Shown: positions 1 through 8,606 of the stretch, in pieces
Layout of the letters: each line of letters opens with the position of its first letter
Position numbering within the stretch: the stretch's first letter is position 1
The notes under the pieces: model-generated
What the model saw: the letters and a program-made list of their open reading frames with translations, nothing else
Databases searched by the model: none
Told to the model about the DNA's origin: nothing
Source: an uncultured Prevotella sp.
GTDB lineage: Bacteria; Bacteroidota; Bacteroidia; Bacteroidales; Bacteroidaceae
Direction: 5' to 3'
Length of the DNA: 64,000 nt
Assembly: GCA_900315835.1 (NCBI GenBank)
Contig: ONAR01000011.1
Location: forward strand, 16,021-80,020
Program-made: the position numbers and the translations under genes

Positions 1-503
1 CACTGATGAAGTATGCCGTCTACAATCATCCCAAATACGGTAAAATTTATGCTTACGAGGTGGATGGCTTTGGCAACCAGCTGCTGATGGATGATGCCAA
101 TGTGCCGAGCCTGCTGGCCATGCCTTATTTAGGCGATGTTGATGTCAACGACCCGATTTACCAGAACACCCGTCGCTTCGTGTGGAGTGAGGACAATCCT
201 TACTTCTTCCGCGGCAAGGCCGGCGAGGGCATTGGCGGGCCGCACATCGGCTACGACATGGCCTGGCCGATGAGCATCATGATGAAGGCTTTTACATCAA
301 ACGACGACAAGGAAATCAAATGGTGCATTGAGACACTGATGCACACCGATGCAGGCACCGGCCTTATCCATGAGTCGTTCGACGTGAATGATTCCAACCA
401 TTACTCCCGTCCCTGGTTTGCCTGGCAAAACACACTGTTCGGCGAGCTAATTGAGAAACTTATCAACGAGGGTAAGGTGGACTTGCTCAATTCCTGCAAG
501 TAG
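1..503 (+). CDS. Glycoside hydrolase family 125 (exo-alpha-1,6-mannosidase), C-terminal part
   Basis: The 5' end lies outside the window; the frame is open from base 3, so the Met codon at 6 is internal. The visible ~166 residues carry the conserved end of GH125 enzymes: DDANVPSLLAMPYLG, GPHIGYDMAWPMSIMM, a THAGTG-like HTDAGTGLIHESF block and RPWFAWQNTLFGELI. GH125 enzymes are metal-independent, inverting mannosidases that trim non-reducing alpha-1,6-mannose from N-glycan or mannan fragments, and in Bacteroidales they are usually exported or lipid-anchored. The signal sequence and most of the catalytic barrel cannot be judged here. It converges on ddh, with three palindromic repeats between them. 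Confidence 0.88.
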   Translation, partial: LMKYAVYNHPKYGKIYAYEVDGFGNQLLMDDANVPSLLAMPYLGDVDVNDPIYQNTRRFVWSEDNPYFFRGKAGEGIGGPHIGYDMAWPMSIMMKAFTSNDDKEIKWCIETLMHTDAGTGLIHESFDVNDSNHYSRPWFAWQNTLFGELIEKLINEGKVDLLNSCK

Positions 504-548
504 GCGCGCGCGCAAGTGCGGATGCTGCAGGAATTGTCATACCAAGGG

Positions 549-770
549 CTGGTGGCCGGCACCAGGCCGGCCACTACACTATAACCCTTGAGGTAAACCA
601 TAAATTCCACTGGAGAGGAGACGGAAGAGCAGGCAAGCAGAAGATTAATGTCCGTGTAGCTTTTTGGTGGTAGTGTAGTGGCCGGCCTAGTGCCGGCCAC
701 CAGCCTTCTTGGTATTGACGGGAAAGCCATGCCAAGTACTGGTGGCCGACACGAGGTCGGCCAATACACT
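549..770. repeat. Three REP-like palindromes in a convergent gap
   Basis: The 330-base gap between the GH125 gene and ddh holds no credible gene but has three copies of one palindromic element at 549-580 (minus orientation), 673-703 (plus) and 739-770 (minus, diverged). The core is GTGGCCGG, a loop of about 7 bases, then CCGGCCAC. Copies 2 and 3 form an inverted pair separated by 35 bases. The same element recurs at five other places in the window. It could also act as a transcription stop for both genes. Confidence 0.85.
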
Positions 771-833
771 GTCATCAGGGCGGTCTCTCACCATGGGTTT
801 GTGCCTGCCGGTGATGATGCCCCTTGCTTTTTC

Positions 834-1733
834 TTACACCAACGTTGCAACCACTTCCTCTCTGGTGCCGGGCAGCATGTCGATGACCGGTATCTCGGGC
901 ATGGTGTAGCAGCCGGGCTGGAGGCGCATGCTGGCGCGGGCCACGTTGACCAACACCTGGCCGGTGAGGGCCGGATTGTTGATGCTCATGTCGAACGAGA
1001 AGCGCTGGTTCTGCGTCTTGCCGCTCACGCCCTTGCGGGTCATGTGGACGCCGTGGCCCATGTCGCGTACCTCGTCGACGCTCTTCACGGCAAACACGTG
1101 CAGCTCGTCGTGGGCGAAGTAGTCGTCGGCCTTTAGCTCGTCATAGACTTGCTCCACGGTGTAGCCGTCCTCCAGTTCCACATACACCATGCGGCGGTGG
1201 ATGCCCTCGCCGAGGGGAATGGTCATCGACAGGGCGTTGCGCACGCCTTTCTTTGAGCGGGCCACTACGCTGTGCCCCATCGACATGCCCGGACCGAAAT
1301 TGGTGTAGCTCAAGCCCTTCGGTGCAAGGCTCTCGAGCAGTACGCGCACGATGGAGTCGGAACCCGGATCCCAACCGGCAGAGATGACGCTCACGCGGCC
1401 GGCCTTCTTACAGTTCTCCATCTGCTTGGTGCGGTAGTCGAGGATGGAGGTGTGGATGTCGAAGCTGTCAACGGTATTGATGCCCAGTGCGACGATCTTT
1501 GCCGAGAGTTCGGGACAAGTACGCGTCGGTGTAGCGAGGATAGCTACATCGACATTCTTCAGTTTTGTGATGTCGTCAACCACCTCATAGGGCGTCAACT
1601 CAAGTGGCTTGTCTTTGTCGCCCTGACGACGAACGATGCCGGCAATTTCAAAGTCGGGTGCAGCCTCGAGGGCTTGTACGCTGAAGTGGCCGATGTTGCC
1701 GTAGCCCACCACAGCTGCTCTAATCTTCTTCAT
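834..1733 (-). CDS. ddh: Meso-diaminopimelate dehydrogenase
   Basis: This 299-residue NADP-dependent enzyme makes meso-2,6-diaminopimelate in one step by reductive amination of tetrahydrodipicolinate, for lysine and peptidoglycan precursors. The N-terminal Rossmann motif GYGNIG is at residues 10-15. The middle carries the family block FGPGMSMGHSVVAR, and the end has RLQPGCYTMPEIPVIDMLPG. Length is typical of Ddh. The start is the only Met that keeps the Rossmann fold intact. It is transcribed alone, divergently from the AAA-ATPase gene, and converges with the GH125 gene. Nothing unusual in sequence; the assignment is secure. Confidence 0.95.
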   Translation of the reverse strand: MKKIRAAVVGYGNIGHFSVQALEAAPDFEIAGIVRRQGDKDKPLELTPYEVVDDITKLKNVDVAILATPTRTCPELSAKIVALGINTVDSFDIHTSILDYRTKQMENCKKAGRVSVISAGWDPGSDSIVRVLLESLAPKGLSYTNFGPGMSMGHSVVARSKKGVRNALSMTIPLGEGIHRRMVYVELEDGYTVEQVYDELKADDYFAHDELHVFAVKSVDEVRDMGHGVHMTRKGVSGKTQNQRFSFDMSINNPALTGQVLVNVARASMRLQPGCYTMPEIPVIDMLPGTREEVVATLV

Positions 1734-1788
1734 ATTTCTTTTATTGGTTTGTTATGTTGGCTTGATGTCATTGCATCTTCTCTGTCTG

Positions 1789-1796
1789 CAAATTTA
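1789..1796 (-). promoter_or_regulatory. -7 promoter element of ddh
   Basis: On the minus strand this reads TAAATTTG, a match to the Bacteroidetes -7 consensus TAnnTTTG, about 56 bases before the ddh start. No convincing -33 element is seen. Confidence 0.5.
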
Positions 1797-1868
1797 CGCA
1801 TTTATCTTGAGAAAATCCTTTGCTATCTCACGGAAATTTATTAAGTTTGTGGAAAAATAGCAGTAACT

Positions 1869-3428
1869 ATGGCAAACTATCCAATTGGCATACAGACATT
1901 CAGCGAGATTCGCAACAACGATTATTTGTATGTTGACAAGACGAAGTACATTTATGAGGTGACGCATCCTGGCAAGTATGTGTTCCTCTCCCGTCCCCGT
2001 CGTTTCGGCAAATCGCTGCTCACGAGTACGTTCGACGCCTACTTCTCCGGCCGCAAGGACCTGTTCAAGGGGCTTGCCATTGAGCAGCTTGAGAAGGAGT
2101 GGAAGCAATATACTGTGCTGCATTTCTCTTTGGCATCGGCAAAACTCGGCACCATAGAGGATTTGCATGTGCAGCTTCGCATCCAGATTGAGCGCAATGA
2201 GAAACGCCACGGTATCCACACAGACATCACCAACATCTCTGAGCGCTTCCAGAAGTTGATCACTTCACTATACGAGAAGACGGGCACGCAGGTCGTCGTC
2301 CTCATCGACGAGTACGATGCGCCGTTGCTCACCGTGCTCCACGACCACGATCGTCTCGAGCAGATGCGCACGGAGTTGCAGGCGTTCTATTCTCCGCTGA
2401 AAGATCTCGACCCCTACCTCCGTTTCGTCTTCATCACAGGCATCACGAAGTTTTCCCAGCTCAGCATCTTCTCGCAGCTCAACAACTTGAAGAATATCTC
2501 CATGAAGCCGCAATATGCCGCAATATGCGGTATCACGCAAGAGGAACTGGAGGACAACTTCCAGGATGGCATTCAGACGCTTGGCAAAGAATACGAGATG
2601 ACCTCGGAACAGGTCCTGGCGAAGCTCGCACAGACCTACGACGGCTACCATTTCGCACACAATAGTCCGGGGGTCTACAATCCCTTCAGCCTGCTCTCGG
2701 CTATGGATAACTGCGACTTCGACCATTACTGGTTCTCCACGGGCACGCCGACGTTTCTCGTCAACATGCTCAAACACTTCCACGCCGACATCACAAAGAT
2801 TGACGGCAGCGAGGTGTGGGCTTCCGACTTTGATCAGCCTACGGAGAACATGCAGTCCATCCTGCCGCTGTTCTATCAGAGCGGCTATATCACCATCAAG
2901 GGTTATGACCCAGTCATGCAATTCTACACGCTCGGCTATCCCAACGAGGAGGTGAAGGTGGGGCTGATGCGTATCCTCATTCCTTACTATGTCCACACTG
3001 GCAATGTAGAGGCGTCACACGCCGTTGGCCGGATGTATCAGGCTTTGCGTAAGGACGATATGGATGGCTGTCTCAAGGCGATGCAGGAGTTCATTTCTAC
3101 GATTCCTTATCAGGAGAACACGCTCAAAGATGCGCCGACCACGGAGGGCCACTTCACCGCGATGCTCTACGTGATGTTCTCATTGCTCAATGTCTATGTC
3201 GAGTCGCAGGTGCGCAACGCCAAGGGCCGCCTGGATATTCTCATCAAGACTGATACGACCATCTATGTCATGGAACTGAAAATGAACGGCGACCTTGACA
3301 AGGCGCTGCAGCAAATCGACGAGAAGGACTACACGATTCCTTACCAGTCCGATGGCCGCAAGGTCGTGAAGGTCGCCATCAACTTCTCCACTGAGGATAG
3401 AACGATAAAAGAGTGGAAGATTGAATAA
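1869..3428 (+). CDS. AAA-ATPase-like protein with C-terminal PD-(D/E)XK nuclease domain
   Basis: A 519-residue two-domain protein of the family joining an AAA-ATPase_like domain (PF09820) to a PD-(D/E)XK nuclease-like domain (PF08011). The P-loop-like SRPRRFGKSLL is at residues 41-51 and the Walker B VVVLIDEYDAP at 143-152, followed by a FITGITKFSQLSIFS sensor-like block. Near the C-terminus RLDILIKTDTTIYVMELKMN gives the D...ExK nuclease signature. Such genes occur in many near-identical copies in Bacteroidales genomes; their biological role is unproven and a link to mobile elements or defence is only suggested. It stands alone, between divergent ddh and convergent S4 gene (8-base gap). Confidence 0.9.
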   Translation: MANYPIGIQTFSEIRNNDYLYVDKTKYIYEVTHPGKYVFLSRPRRFGKSLLTSTFDAYFSGRKDLFKGLAIEQLEKEWKQYTVLHFSLASAKLGTIEDLHVQLRIQIERNEKRHGIHTDITNISERFQKLITSLYEKTGTQVVVLIDEYDAPLLTVLHDHDRLEQMRTELQAFYSPLKDLDPYLRFVFITGITKFSQLSIFSQLNNLKNISMKPQYAAICGITQEELEDNFQDGIQTLGKEYEMTSEQVLAKLAQTYDGYHFAHNSPGVYNPFSLLSAMDNCDFDHYWFSTGTPTFLVNMLKHFHADITKIDGSEVWASDFDQPTENMQSILPLFYQSGYITIKGYDPVMQFYTLGYPNEEVKVGLMRILIPYYVHTGNVEASHAVGRMYQALRKDDMDGCLKAMQEFISTIPYQENTLKDAPTTEGHFTAMLYVMFSLLNVYVESQVRNAKGRLDILIKTDTTIYVMELKMNGDLDKALQQIDEKDYTIPYQSDGRKVVKVAINFSTEDRTIKEWKIE

Positions 3429-3436
3429 GGAGTCTG

Positions 3437-3910
3437 CTAACGCTGATCGTTGTCATCTTCATCATCGTTATCGTCGAAGTCCTCATCCCAACCAAACATG
3501 GCGGGTTCGATGAAGTTGTCGAGCGCGCGCCGGTCTTTCTTCGTCGGTCGACCGGTGCCGCGCTGGCGGTCGACGAAACCGCTGATGCGGCTCATCTCGA
3601 GCAGTTCATACTGCTTCGGGTCGGTGACGTTCTCATACACCTGCGGCAGAAGCTTGGCGCCGACGCGTTGCTCGATGCATGCCAGTACCTTGAACGAGTA
3701 GGTGATAGGCGGCTTGCGCACGTTGATGGTCTCACCGGCCTTGATGATGTGGCTGGGCTTCACGTTGACGCCACCGACCGTCACGCGGCTGTTCTTGATG
3801 GCGTCGACGGCTTGACTGCGTGTCTTATACACGCGAGCGGCCCACAGCCATTTGTCGATGCGTGCCGAGGGTCCGGCCTTCGGCATCTTGGGTAAATTGT
3901 CTTGTGCCAT
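3437..3910 (-). CDS. S4-domain RNA-binding protein, Hsp15/HslR-like
   Basis: This 157-residue protein has one S4 domain at about residues 15-75 (ARIDKWLWAARVYKTRSQAVDAI ... VTVGGVNVKPSHIIKAGE, shown here in parts), the arrangement of the heat-shock protein Hsp15. Hsp15 binds free 50S subunits carrying stalled nascent chains and helps recycle them. The tail after GTGRPTKKDRR ends in a very acidic stretch (DEDFDDNDDEDDNDQR). It follows pth by 11 bases and so is probably co-transcribed with it; ribosome-related neighbours fit the role. The exact function in Bacteroidetes is inferred from the domain only. Confidence 0.88.
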   Translation of the reverse strand: MAQDNLPKMPKAGPSARIDKWLWAARVYKTRSQAVDAIKNSRVTVGGVNVKPSHIIKAGETINVRKPPITYSFKVLACIEQRVGAKLLPQVYENVTDPKQYELLEMSRISGFVDRQRGTGRPTKKDRRALDNFIEPAMFGWDEDFDDNDDEDDNDQR

Positions 3911-3921
3911 GCCTTGAAAGG

Positions 3922-4503
3922 TTATCGCTTGGCGCGTTTGCCAAGTTTATTGTATTGGTTCATCGTGTTGTCAATGCCCTGCAGCACGAAGCTCTTGGCG
4001 ATGTCTACGCTGAGGTCGAGCGTGGGCTGCAGTATCTTCATGTCGTCGTCGGAATAGTGGCCCAGCACCCAGTCAATCTGACCACCGCGCGGATAGTCGT
4101 TGCCGATGCCGATGCGCAGGCGGGCAAAGTCTTGTCCGATGAGCTGCATGATGTGGCCCAGTCCGTTGTGTCCGCCATTGCTGCCGTTGGCTTTCAGACG
4201 GAAGTCGCCCAAGGGTAGCGCCACGTCGTCGCTGATGACGAGCAGCCGTTGCTGGTCGATCTTCTCTTCGTTGAGCCAGTAGCGCACGGCGTTGCCCGAG
4301 AGGTTCATAAAGGTCGTGGGCTTGAGCATGAATATTTTCCGGCCCTTGAGCGAAGCCTCGGCCACAAAGCCGTAGCGGCGGTCGCGCCATTCAGCATTGA
4401 GGTTGGCGGCCAGTGCGTCGACGGCCATCCAGCCGGTGTTGTGGCGGGTGCCGGCGTATTCGTCACCCGGGTTGCCCAAACCACATATCAGGTATTTGTC
4501 CAT
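3922..4503 (-). CDS. pth: Peptidyl-tRNA hydrolase
   Basis: This 193-residue cytosolic enzyme frees tRNA from prematurely released peptidyl-tRNAs. It begins with the family signature GLGNPGDEYAGTRHNTGW (residues 8-25), which contains the catalytic His21 and conserved Asn11; FMLKPTTFMNLSG and GSNGGHNGLGHI follow at the expected places. Length matches bacterial Pth. It lies between rplY (terminator hairpin in the 96-base gap) and the S4 gene. The rplY-pth pairing is widespread in bacteria. Confidence 0.97.
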   Translation of the reverse strand: MDKYLICGLGNPGDEYAGTRHNTGWMAVDALAANLNAEWRDRRYGFVAEASLKGRKIFMLKPTTFMNLSGNAVRYWLNEEKIDQQRLLVISDDVALPLGDFRLKANGSNGGHNGLGHIMQLIGQDFARLRIGIGNDYPRGGQIDWVLGHYSDDDMKILQPTLDLSVDIAKSFVLQGIDNTMNQYNKLGKRAKR

Positions 4504-4526
4504 AGTCTAAATAATAAAAACGAAAA

Positions 4527-4574
4527 AAGGTAAAAAGGGGTGGTGAGCAAAGCTACCTGAACCCTTTTTACCTT
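4527..4574 (-). terminator. Intrinsic terminator after rplY
   Basis: Arms AAGGTAAAAAGGG (4527-4539) and CCCTTTTTACCTT (4562-4574) are perfectly complementary. Read on the minus strand the hairpin is followed by a run of T (CCTTTTTTCG), so it should end or attenuate rplY transcription before pth. Confidence 0.85.
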
Positions 4575-4599
4575 ATATTGTCTTGCTGAAACAGCTGAA

Positions 4600-5232
4600 T
4601 TACTCAGCAGCAGGAGCGTCAGCAGCAGGAGCTTCGGCGCCTTCCTCGGTCGTGTCAGCGGTTGCAGCGTTACGGGTCATCTTCACAGAGCAGACTACCA
4701 CGTCCTTGCTGGTAGCCAGCTCAAGGCCTTCGTAAGACAGCTCACCCACCTTGATGCTCTTACCAATCTTAAGGTTGGTCACATCAACGTCGAGGTGCTC
4801 AGGAATCTGCTGATAGGGAGCGGTAACGTCAATCTTGCGGATAGAGAGGTTCATGCGACCACCGTCACGCACACCCTGTGCCAGACCAACGAGCTTCACG
4901 GGGATGCCGATGGTGATAGGCTTCTGGTCGTTCACCTCATAGAAGTCAACGTGAAGGGGAGCGTCGGTCACGGGGTGGAACTGAATCTCCTTCATGATGG
5001 CGGTGTGCTCAGTGCCGTTGATGTTCAACTTCACCACATAGATGTGGGGTGTATAGATGAGCTTGCGGAGCTCGTTGAATGATGCAGCGAAAGCCATGGC
5101 AACGGGTTTGCCGTTGGCGTCCTTTTGCTCACCATAGATGTTGCAGGGGATGAAACCCTCTTTGCGCAGCTGCTTGGAAGCTTTCTTACCCAGCTCCTCG
5201 CGCTTCTTGCCGATAATGCTAATCTCTTTCAT
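4600..5232 (-). CDS. rplY: Large ribosomal subunit protein bL25, Ctc form
   Basis: This 210-residue protein is the long, two-domain (TL5/Ctc) form of bL25, which binds 5S rRNA. The N-terminal 5S-binding domain covers about residues 1-90 (KKREELGKKASKQLRKEGFIPCNIYG, shown only in name of its start: EELGKKASKQLRKEG). The C-terminal beta domain follows (FYEVNDQKPITIGIPVKLVG), ending in an Ala/Glu-rich tail (GAEAPAADAPAAE). It has its own promoter and a strong terminator, so it is probably expressed at high level independently of pth. Confidence 0.95.
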   Translation of the reverse strand: MKEISIIGKKREELGKKASKQLRKEGFIPCNIYGEQKDANGKPVAMAFAASFNELRKLIYTPHIYVVKLNINGTEHTAIMKEIQFHPVTDAPLHVDFYEVNDQKPITIGIPVKLVGLAQGVRDGGRMNLSIRKIDVTAPYQQIPEHLDVDVTNLKIGKSIKVGELSYEGLELATSKDVVVCSVKMTRNAATADTTEEGAEAPAADAPAAE

Positions 5233-5317
5233 AAAACTTGTGTTACTCTAAATTAATTAATGATTGATTAATTCGCCATCACACTGGAAATCCTTTTCCC
5301 AATCTGAAAATGCGGTG

Positions 5318-5349
5318 CAAAGGTACGGCTTTTTATTTTGTTTTGCCAA
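5318..5349 (-). promoter_or_regulatory. Promoter of rplY
   Basis: On the minus strand TACCTTTG (5318-5325) is a perfect -7 element, with TTGG (5346-5349) 20 bases upstream as a -33 element. The leader to the start codon is about 80 bases. Confidence 0.75.
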
Positions 5350-5385
5350 TCTTTATGAAAAAAAATAGAATATTTACCGCAATCT

Positions 5386-5416
5386 TTTGTCAATAGGGGA
5401 GAAATTGCTACTTTTG
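5386..5416 (+). promoter_or_regulatory. Promoter of the nusB operon
   Basis: TTTG (5386-5389) and TACTTTTG (5409-5416) are spaced 19 bases apart, close to the Bacteroidetes -33/-7 consensus. The start codon of nusB lies 31 bases after the -7 element. Confidence 0.8.
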
Positions 5417-5446
5417 CAATGTTAATCGAGCTAAAGAGTTAGAGAG

Positions 5447-6670
5447 ATGATCAATCGTGAATTAATCCGCATTAAGGTAGTCCAGTTGACCTACGCTTAT
5501 TACCAGAATGGTGATAAGAACATCGATGCGGCGGAGAAAGAGCTGCTGCTCAGCCTTTCGAAAGCCTATGACCTTTATAATTATTTGCTGGAACTCATTA
5601 TTGCTGTGACGCAGGAGGAGCGCGAGCGCGTCGAAAAACGCACACGACTGGCGGCAAGTGAGGATAAGACACTTCCTTCCCAGAAATTTATCACCAACCG
5701 CTTTGAACTGCAGTTGGAAGAGAATAAGATGCTCAATAGTTTTATTGAGGACAAGGGATTGGCATGGGCCGACAGTAAGGAGTTTGTGCGTAACCTTTGC
5801 AATCAGATAGAGCAGTCGCAGATTTACACCGACTACATGTCGACCCCCGACGGCGACTACGAGGAGGACCGCGAGACGTGGCGTAAGCTGTACAAGCAGT
5901 TCATCGAGGAGAACACCGACCTGGACGCCCTGCTCGAGGACAAGAGCATCTATTGGAACGACGATAAGGAGATTGTCGATACCTTCGTATTGAAGACCAT
6001 CAAGCGCTTCGACCCGAAGAACAAGGCCGACCAGGAGCTGCTGCCCGAGTATAAGGATGAGGAGGATAAAGAGTTTGCCCGCAAGCTTTTCCGCGCCACC
6101 ATTCTCAATGCCGACAGCTATCAGCGCTACATGAGCGAGGCTTCGCGCAACTGGGATTTCTCGCGTCTGGCTTATATGGATGTGGTCATCATGCAGATTG
6201 CCATCGCTGAGATGCTGAGCTTCCCCAATATCCCACTGCAGGTGACCATCAACGAATACGTCGAGTTGGCCAAGGCTTATTCGACGCCTCGCAGTGGCGG
6301 TTACGTCAACGGCATGCTCGACGGCATCGCCCGGTTCCTCGTCAAGCAGGGTAAACTGCTGAAGCCGCTGCCCGAGCGCCCTGAGCGTCCCGCCGAACAG
6401 CAACAGCGTCCAGCCGGTCGGGAGCAGTACGGTAATCGCGGCTATGGCAACAATGGCTATGGCAACAATGGTGTGCGCCGCAATAATGGCATGCGCCGCA
6501 ACGACGACTACGCTGGCCCGACGGGTCCGACGCGCTTCGTCCATCGGCCCCGCATCAATGAAAGCAATGCCAACAACGAGGGAACTGCCGACACCAAGCC
6601 TCAGACTTCCCAGACGCCTGAGACACCGCAGGCACCGGAGACGCCGGCTGACAACGGTACGCAAGAATAA
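5447..6670 (+). CDS. nusB: Transcription antitermination factor NusB with extended termini
   Basis: A 407-residue NusB, far longer than the usual ~140 residues. The RNA-binding NusB fold lies at about residues 190-300 (FARKLFRATILNADSYQRYM ... LAYMDVVIMQIAIAEMLSFP ... TINEYVELAKAYSTPRSG). The long helical N-terminal region is usual for Bacteroidetes NusB. After about residue 305 comes a Pro/Arg-rich then Gly/Asn/Tyr-rich tail (YGNRGYGNNGYGNNG) of about 100 residues, likely disordered. NusB with NusE/S10 supports rRNA antitermination. First gene of a run with yajC, ybbR-like, coaE and DUF5606. Confidence 0.92.
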   Translation: MINRELIRIKVVQLTYAYYQNGDKNIDAAEKELLLSLSKAYDLYNYLLELIIAVTQEERERVEKRTRLAASEDKTLPSQKFITNRFELQLEENKMLNSFIEDKGLAWADSKEFVRNLCNQIEQSQIYTDYMSTPDGDYEEDRETWRKLYKQFIEENTDLDALLEDKSIYWNDDKEIVDTFVLKTIKRFDPKNKADQELLPEYKDEEDKEFARKLFRATILNADSYQRYMSEASRNWDFSRLAYMDVVIMQIAIAEMLSFPNIPLQVTINEYVELAKAYSTPRSGGYVNGMLDGIARFLVKQGKLLKPLPERPERPAEQQQRPAGREQYGNRGYGNNGYGNNGVRRNNGMRRNDDYAGPTGPTRFVHRPRINESNANNEGTADTKPQTSQTPETPQAPETPADNGTQE

Positions 6671-6706
6671 TCCAAGCATAATAACAAATCAATAATTAAA
6701 TAGACT

Positions 6707-7033
6707 ATGACTTCTTTACTATTGGCTGCAGCTCCGCAGCAGAATGGCTCCACCGGTATGGGCGGCATGATTTTCATGCTCATCGCCATCTTCGTTATCA
6801 TGTGGTTCTTCATGGTAAGACCCCAGCAGAAGCGTCAGAAGAAGATTCGCGAGTTCCAGAATTCGCTGCGGGAAGGCAGCAAGGTGGTCACCGGCGGTGG
6901 CATCTACGGCACCGTGAAGCATATCGATCAGGCCAAGAACACCATTGACGTCGAGATTGCACATGGTGTGGTGATTACCGTTGACAAGGGCTATGTCTTC
7001 CAGGATGCAGCCCAGCAACAGCCTAATGCATAG
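6707..7033 (+). CDS. yajC: Preprotein translocase subunit YajC
   Basis: This 108-residue inner-membrane protein has one membrane helix at about residues 20-42 (GMIFMLIAIFVIMWFFMV) followed by the diagnostic RPQQKRQKKIREFQNSL and a small beta domain (GGGIYGTVKHID). YajC associates with SecDF and the Sec translocon. It lies 36 bases after nusB and its stop codon overlaps the start of the next gene (ATGCATAG), so the three are likely co-translated. Confidence 0.95.
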   Translation: MTSLLLAAAPQQNGSTGMGGMIFMLIAIFVIMWFFMVRPQQKRQKKIREFQNSLREGSKVVTGGGIYGTVKHIDQAKNTIDVEIAHGVVITVDKGYVFQDAAQQQPNA

Positions 7034-8006
7034 GCTTAAACAGCTATATCATTTTATCAGAGAGTCTTTGTCGGGTTTCTCCTACAAGGACTTTTTGGTT
7101 TTCCTCTTCTTCTTCTGTCTGAGCGGTGTCTTCTGGTTGATGATGACGCTCAACGAGACTTACGAGGTAGAGTTTCCTATTGCCGTGCGCATGGTCGGCG
7201 TGCCCAAGAACGTGGTCATCACGTCGGAGATGTCCGACACTGTTCGTGTGACCATCCGCGATAAGGGCTACGTCATTCTGGCCTACAAAGGTACCAACCA
7301 GCTCAAGCCGGTGAAGATCAACTTCGCTACTTACGCCAACCGTGAGACCGGGGTGGGGCAGGTGCCGTCGCTCGATGTACAAAAACTCATCCGCCAGCAG
7401 CTCGCCGGCTCGTCGACCATCGTCAGTCTGAAAGCCGACCGGTTGGAGTTTAACTTCAACTTCGGTCGCAACCGTAGGTTCCGCGTCCGACTCGTTGGGC
7501 ATATCGTTCCGGGTGGCAACTACTACCTTTCGCATGTGCAGATTACGCCTGACGTGGTGACGGTGTATGCGAGCAAGAAGATACTCGACGAAATCGCCGC
7601 CGTGGTGACGGAGCGGCTCGACATGGTTAACTTCGAGGATACGGTGACGCGCGTGGTGAAACTGAAGCCTATACCGGGCGCGAAGATTACGCCGAAGACG
7701 GTGAAGGTGACGCTCTTCCCCGACGTGCTGACCGAGGGCACCGTCGATGTGCCGATAACGACCATCAACAAACCGGATAACCTCGTCGTCAGGACATTCC
7801 CGCAGTCGGTGACGGTGAAGTTCAGTGCCGGCGCTGTGGTCTACCGGCAGGTGAAACCATCCGATTTCACCGTGACCGTCGACTTCAACGAGATTGCCCA
7901 GCATCCATCGGATAAGTGCACCATTCACCTGCAAAACAACTCCCACTTCGCGCGCAACGCCTCACTGGAAATCAATCAGGTGGATTATCTCATTGAACAG
8001 CAATGA
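7026..8006 (+). CDS. YbbR-like domain protein
   Basis: A 326-residue membrane-anchored protein. The start at 7026 (MHRLKQLYHFIRESL) overlaps the yajC stop by 8 bases and is preferred to the upstream Met at 6981, which would lie deep inside yajC. One membrane helix (DFLVFLFFFCLSGVFWLMM) is at about residues 20-40. The rest is beta-rich with repeated YbbR-type segments (VPITTINKPDNLVVRTFPQSVTV-like; only parts quoted: VEFPIAVRMVGVPKNVVI). In Firmicutes YbbR/CdaR regulates a diadenylate cyclase; no cyclase gene is nearby, so the role here is open. Confidence 0.85.
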   Translation: MHRLKQLYHFIRESLSGFSYKDFLVFLFFFCLSGVFWLMMTLNETYEVEFPIAVRMVGVPKNVVITSEMSDTVRVTIRDKGYVILAYKGTNQLKPVKINFATYANRETGVGQVPSLDVQKLIRQQLAGSSTIVSLKADRLEFNFNFGRNRRFRVRLVGHIVPGGNYYLSHVQITPDVVTVYASKKILDEIAAVVTERLDMVNFEDTVTRVVKLKPIPGAKITPKTVKVTLFPDVLTEGTVDVPITTINKPDNLVVRTFPQSVTVKFSAGAVVYRQVKPSDFTVTVDFNEIAQHPSDKCTIHLQNNSHFARNASLEINQVDYLIEQQ

Positions 8007-8572
8007 AGTATATCGCGATAACCGGTGGCATTGGCAGCGGCAAGAGTTATGTGTGCGGCTTGCTTGAGCGGCAGGGCATCAGTGTGTATGACTGCGATGC
8101 CCACGCCAAACGGCTGATGGCCAGCGACTATACCTTGCAGGCGCAGTTGCAGCGACTTGTGGGCGATGCGGTGTTCAGCAACCACGTGTTGCAAAAGCGG
8201 GTGTTGGCCGAATATCTGTTGGCTTCGGAAGCCAATAAGCAGGCTGTTGACGATGTCATCCATCCAGCCGTCGCCGCCGACTTCATGCGCAGCGGCAGTC
8301 AGTGGCTCGAGAGCGCCATCCTCTTCGACAGCGGGTTCAACCGCCGGGTGCCCTTCAGCTTCATCGTCTGTGTCTCTGCGCCTGAGGAGGTGCGTGTCAG
8401 TCGTGTGATGGCGCGTGACCATATCAGCCGGGAGAAAGCCTTGGAATGGATTGGCCGTCAGTGGCCGCAGGAAAAGGTGGAGCAACAAAGCGACTTCGTC
8501 ATCGTGAACGACGGCAATGAGGACCTCGACCGTCAGGTGGCGCTGCTATTAAATAAGGTGAAACAAATCTGA
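8003..8572 (+). CDS. coaE: Dephospho-CoA kinase
   Basis: This 189-residue cytosolic kinase performs the last step of coenzyme A synthesis, phosphorylating the 3'-hydroxyl of dephospho-CoA. The P-loop GGIGSGKS is at residues 8-15 and the family motif YDCDAHAKRLM follows at about 31-41, with the HPAV block near residue 91. The start ATGA overlaps the stop of the ybbR-like gene by 4 bases, indicating translational coupling. Length and motifs are typical. Confidence 0.95.
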   Translation: MKYIAITGGIGSGKSYVCGLLERQGISVYDCDAHAKRLMASDYTLQAQLQRLVGDAVFSNHVLQKRVLAEYLLASEANKQAVDDVIHPAVAADFMRSGSQWLESAILFDSGFNRRVPFSFIVCVSAPEEVRVSRVMARDHISREKALEWIGRQWPQEKVEQQSDFVIVNDGNEDLDRQVALLLNKVKQI

Positions 8573-8606
8573 TTATTCAATTAACATCATAAAATAAGGA
8601 CAAACA

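Noticed and set aside
1869-3428. AAA/PD-(D/E)XK gene as evidence of a defence island
   Set aside because: It stands alone between housekeeping genes and its family is scattered in many copies in this group; no defence partner is nearby.
5462-6679. 405-residue open frame antisense to nusB
   Set aside because: Shadow of a GC-rich gene; no recognisable domain, whereas the plus-strand frame is a clear NusB.
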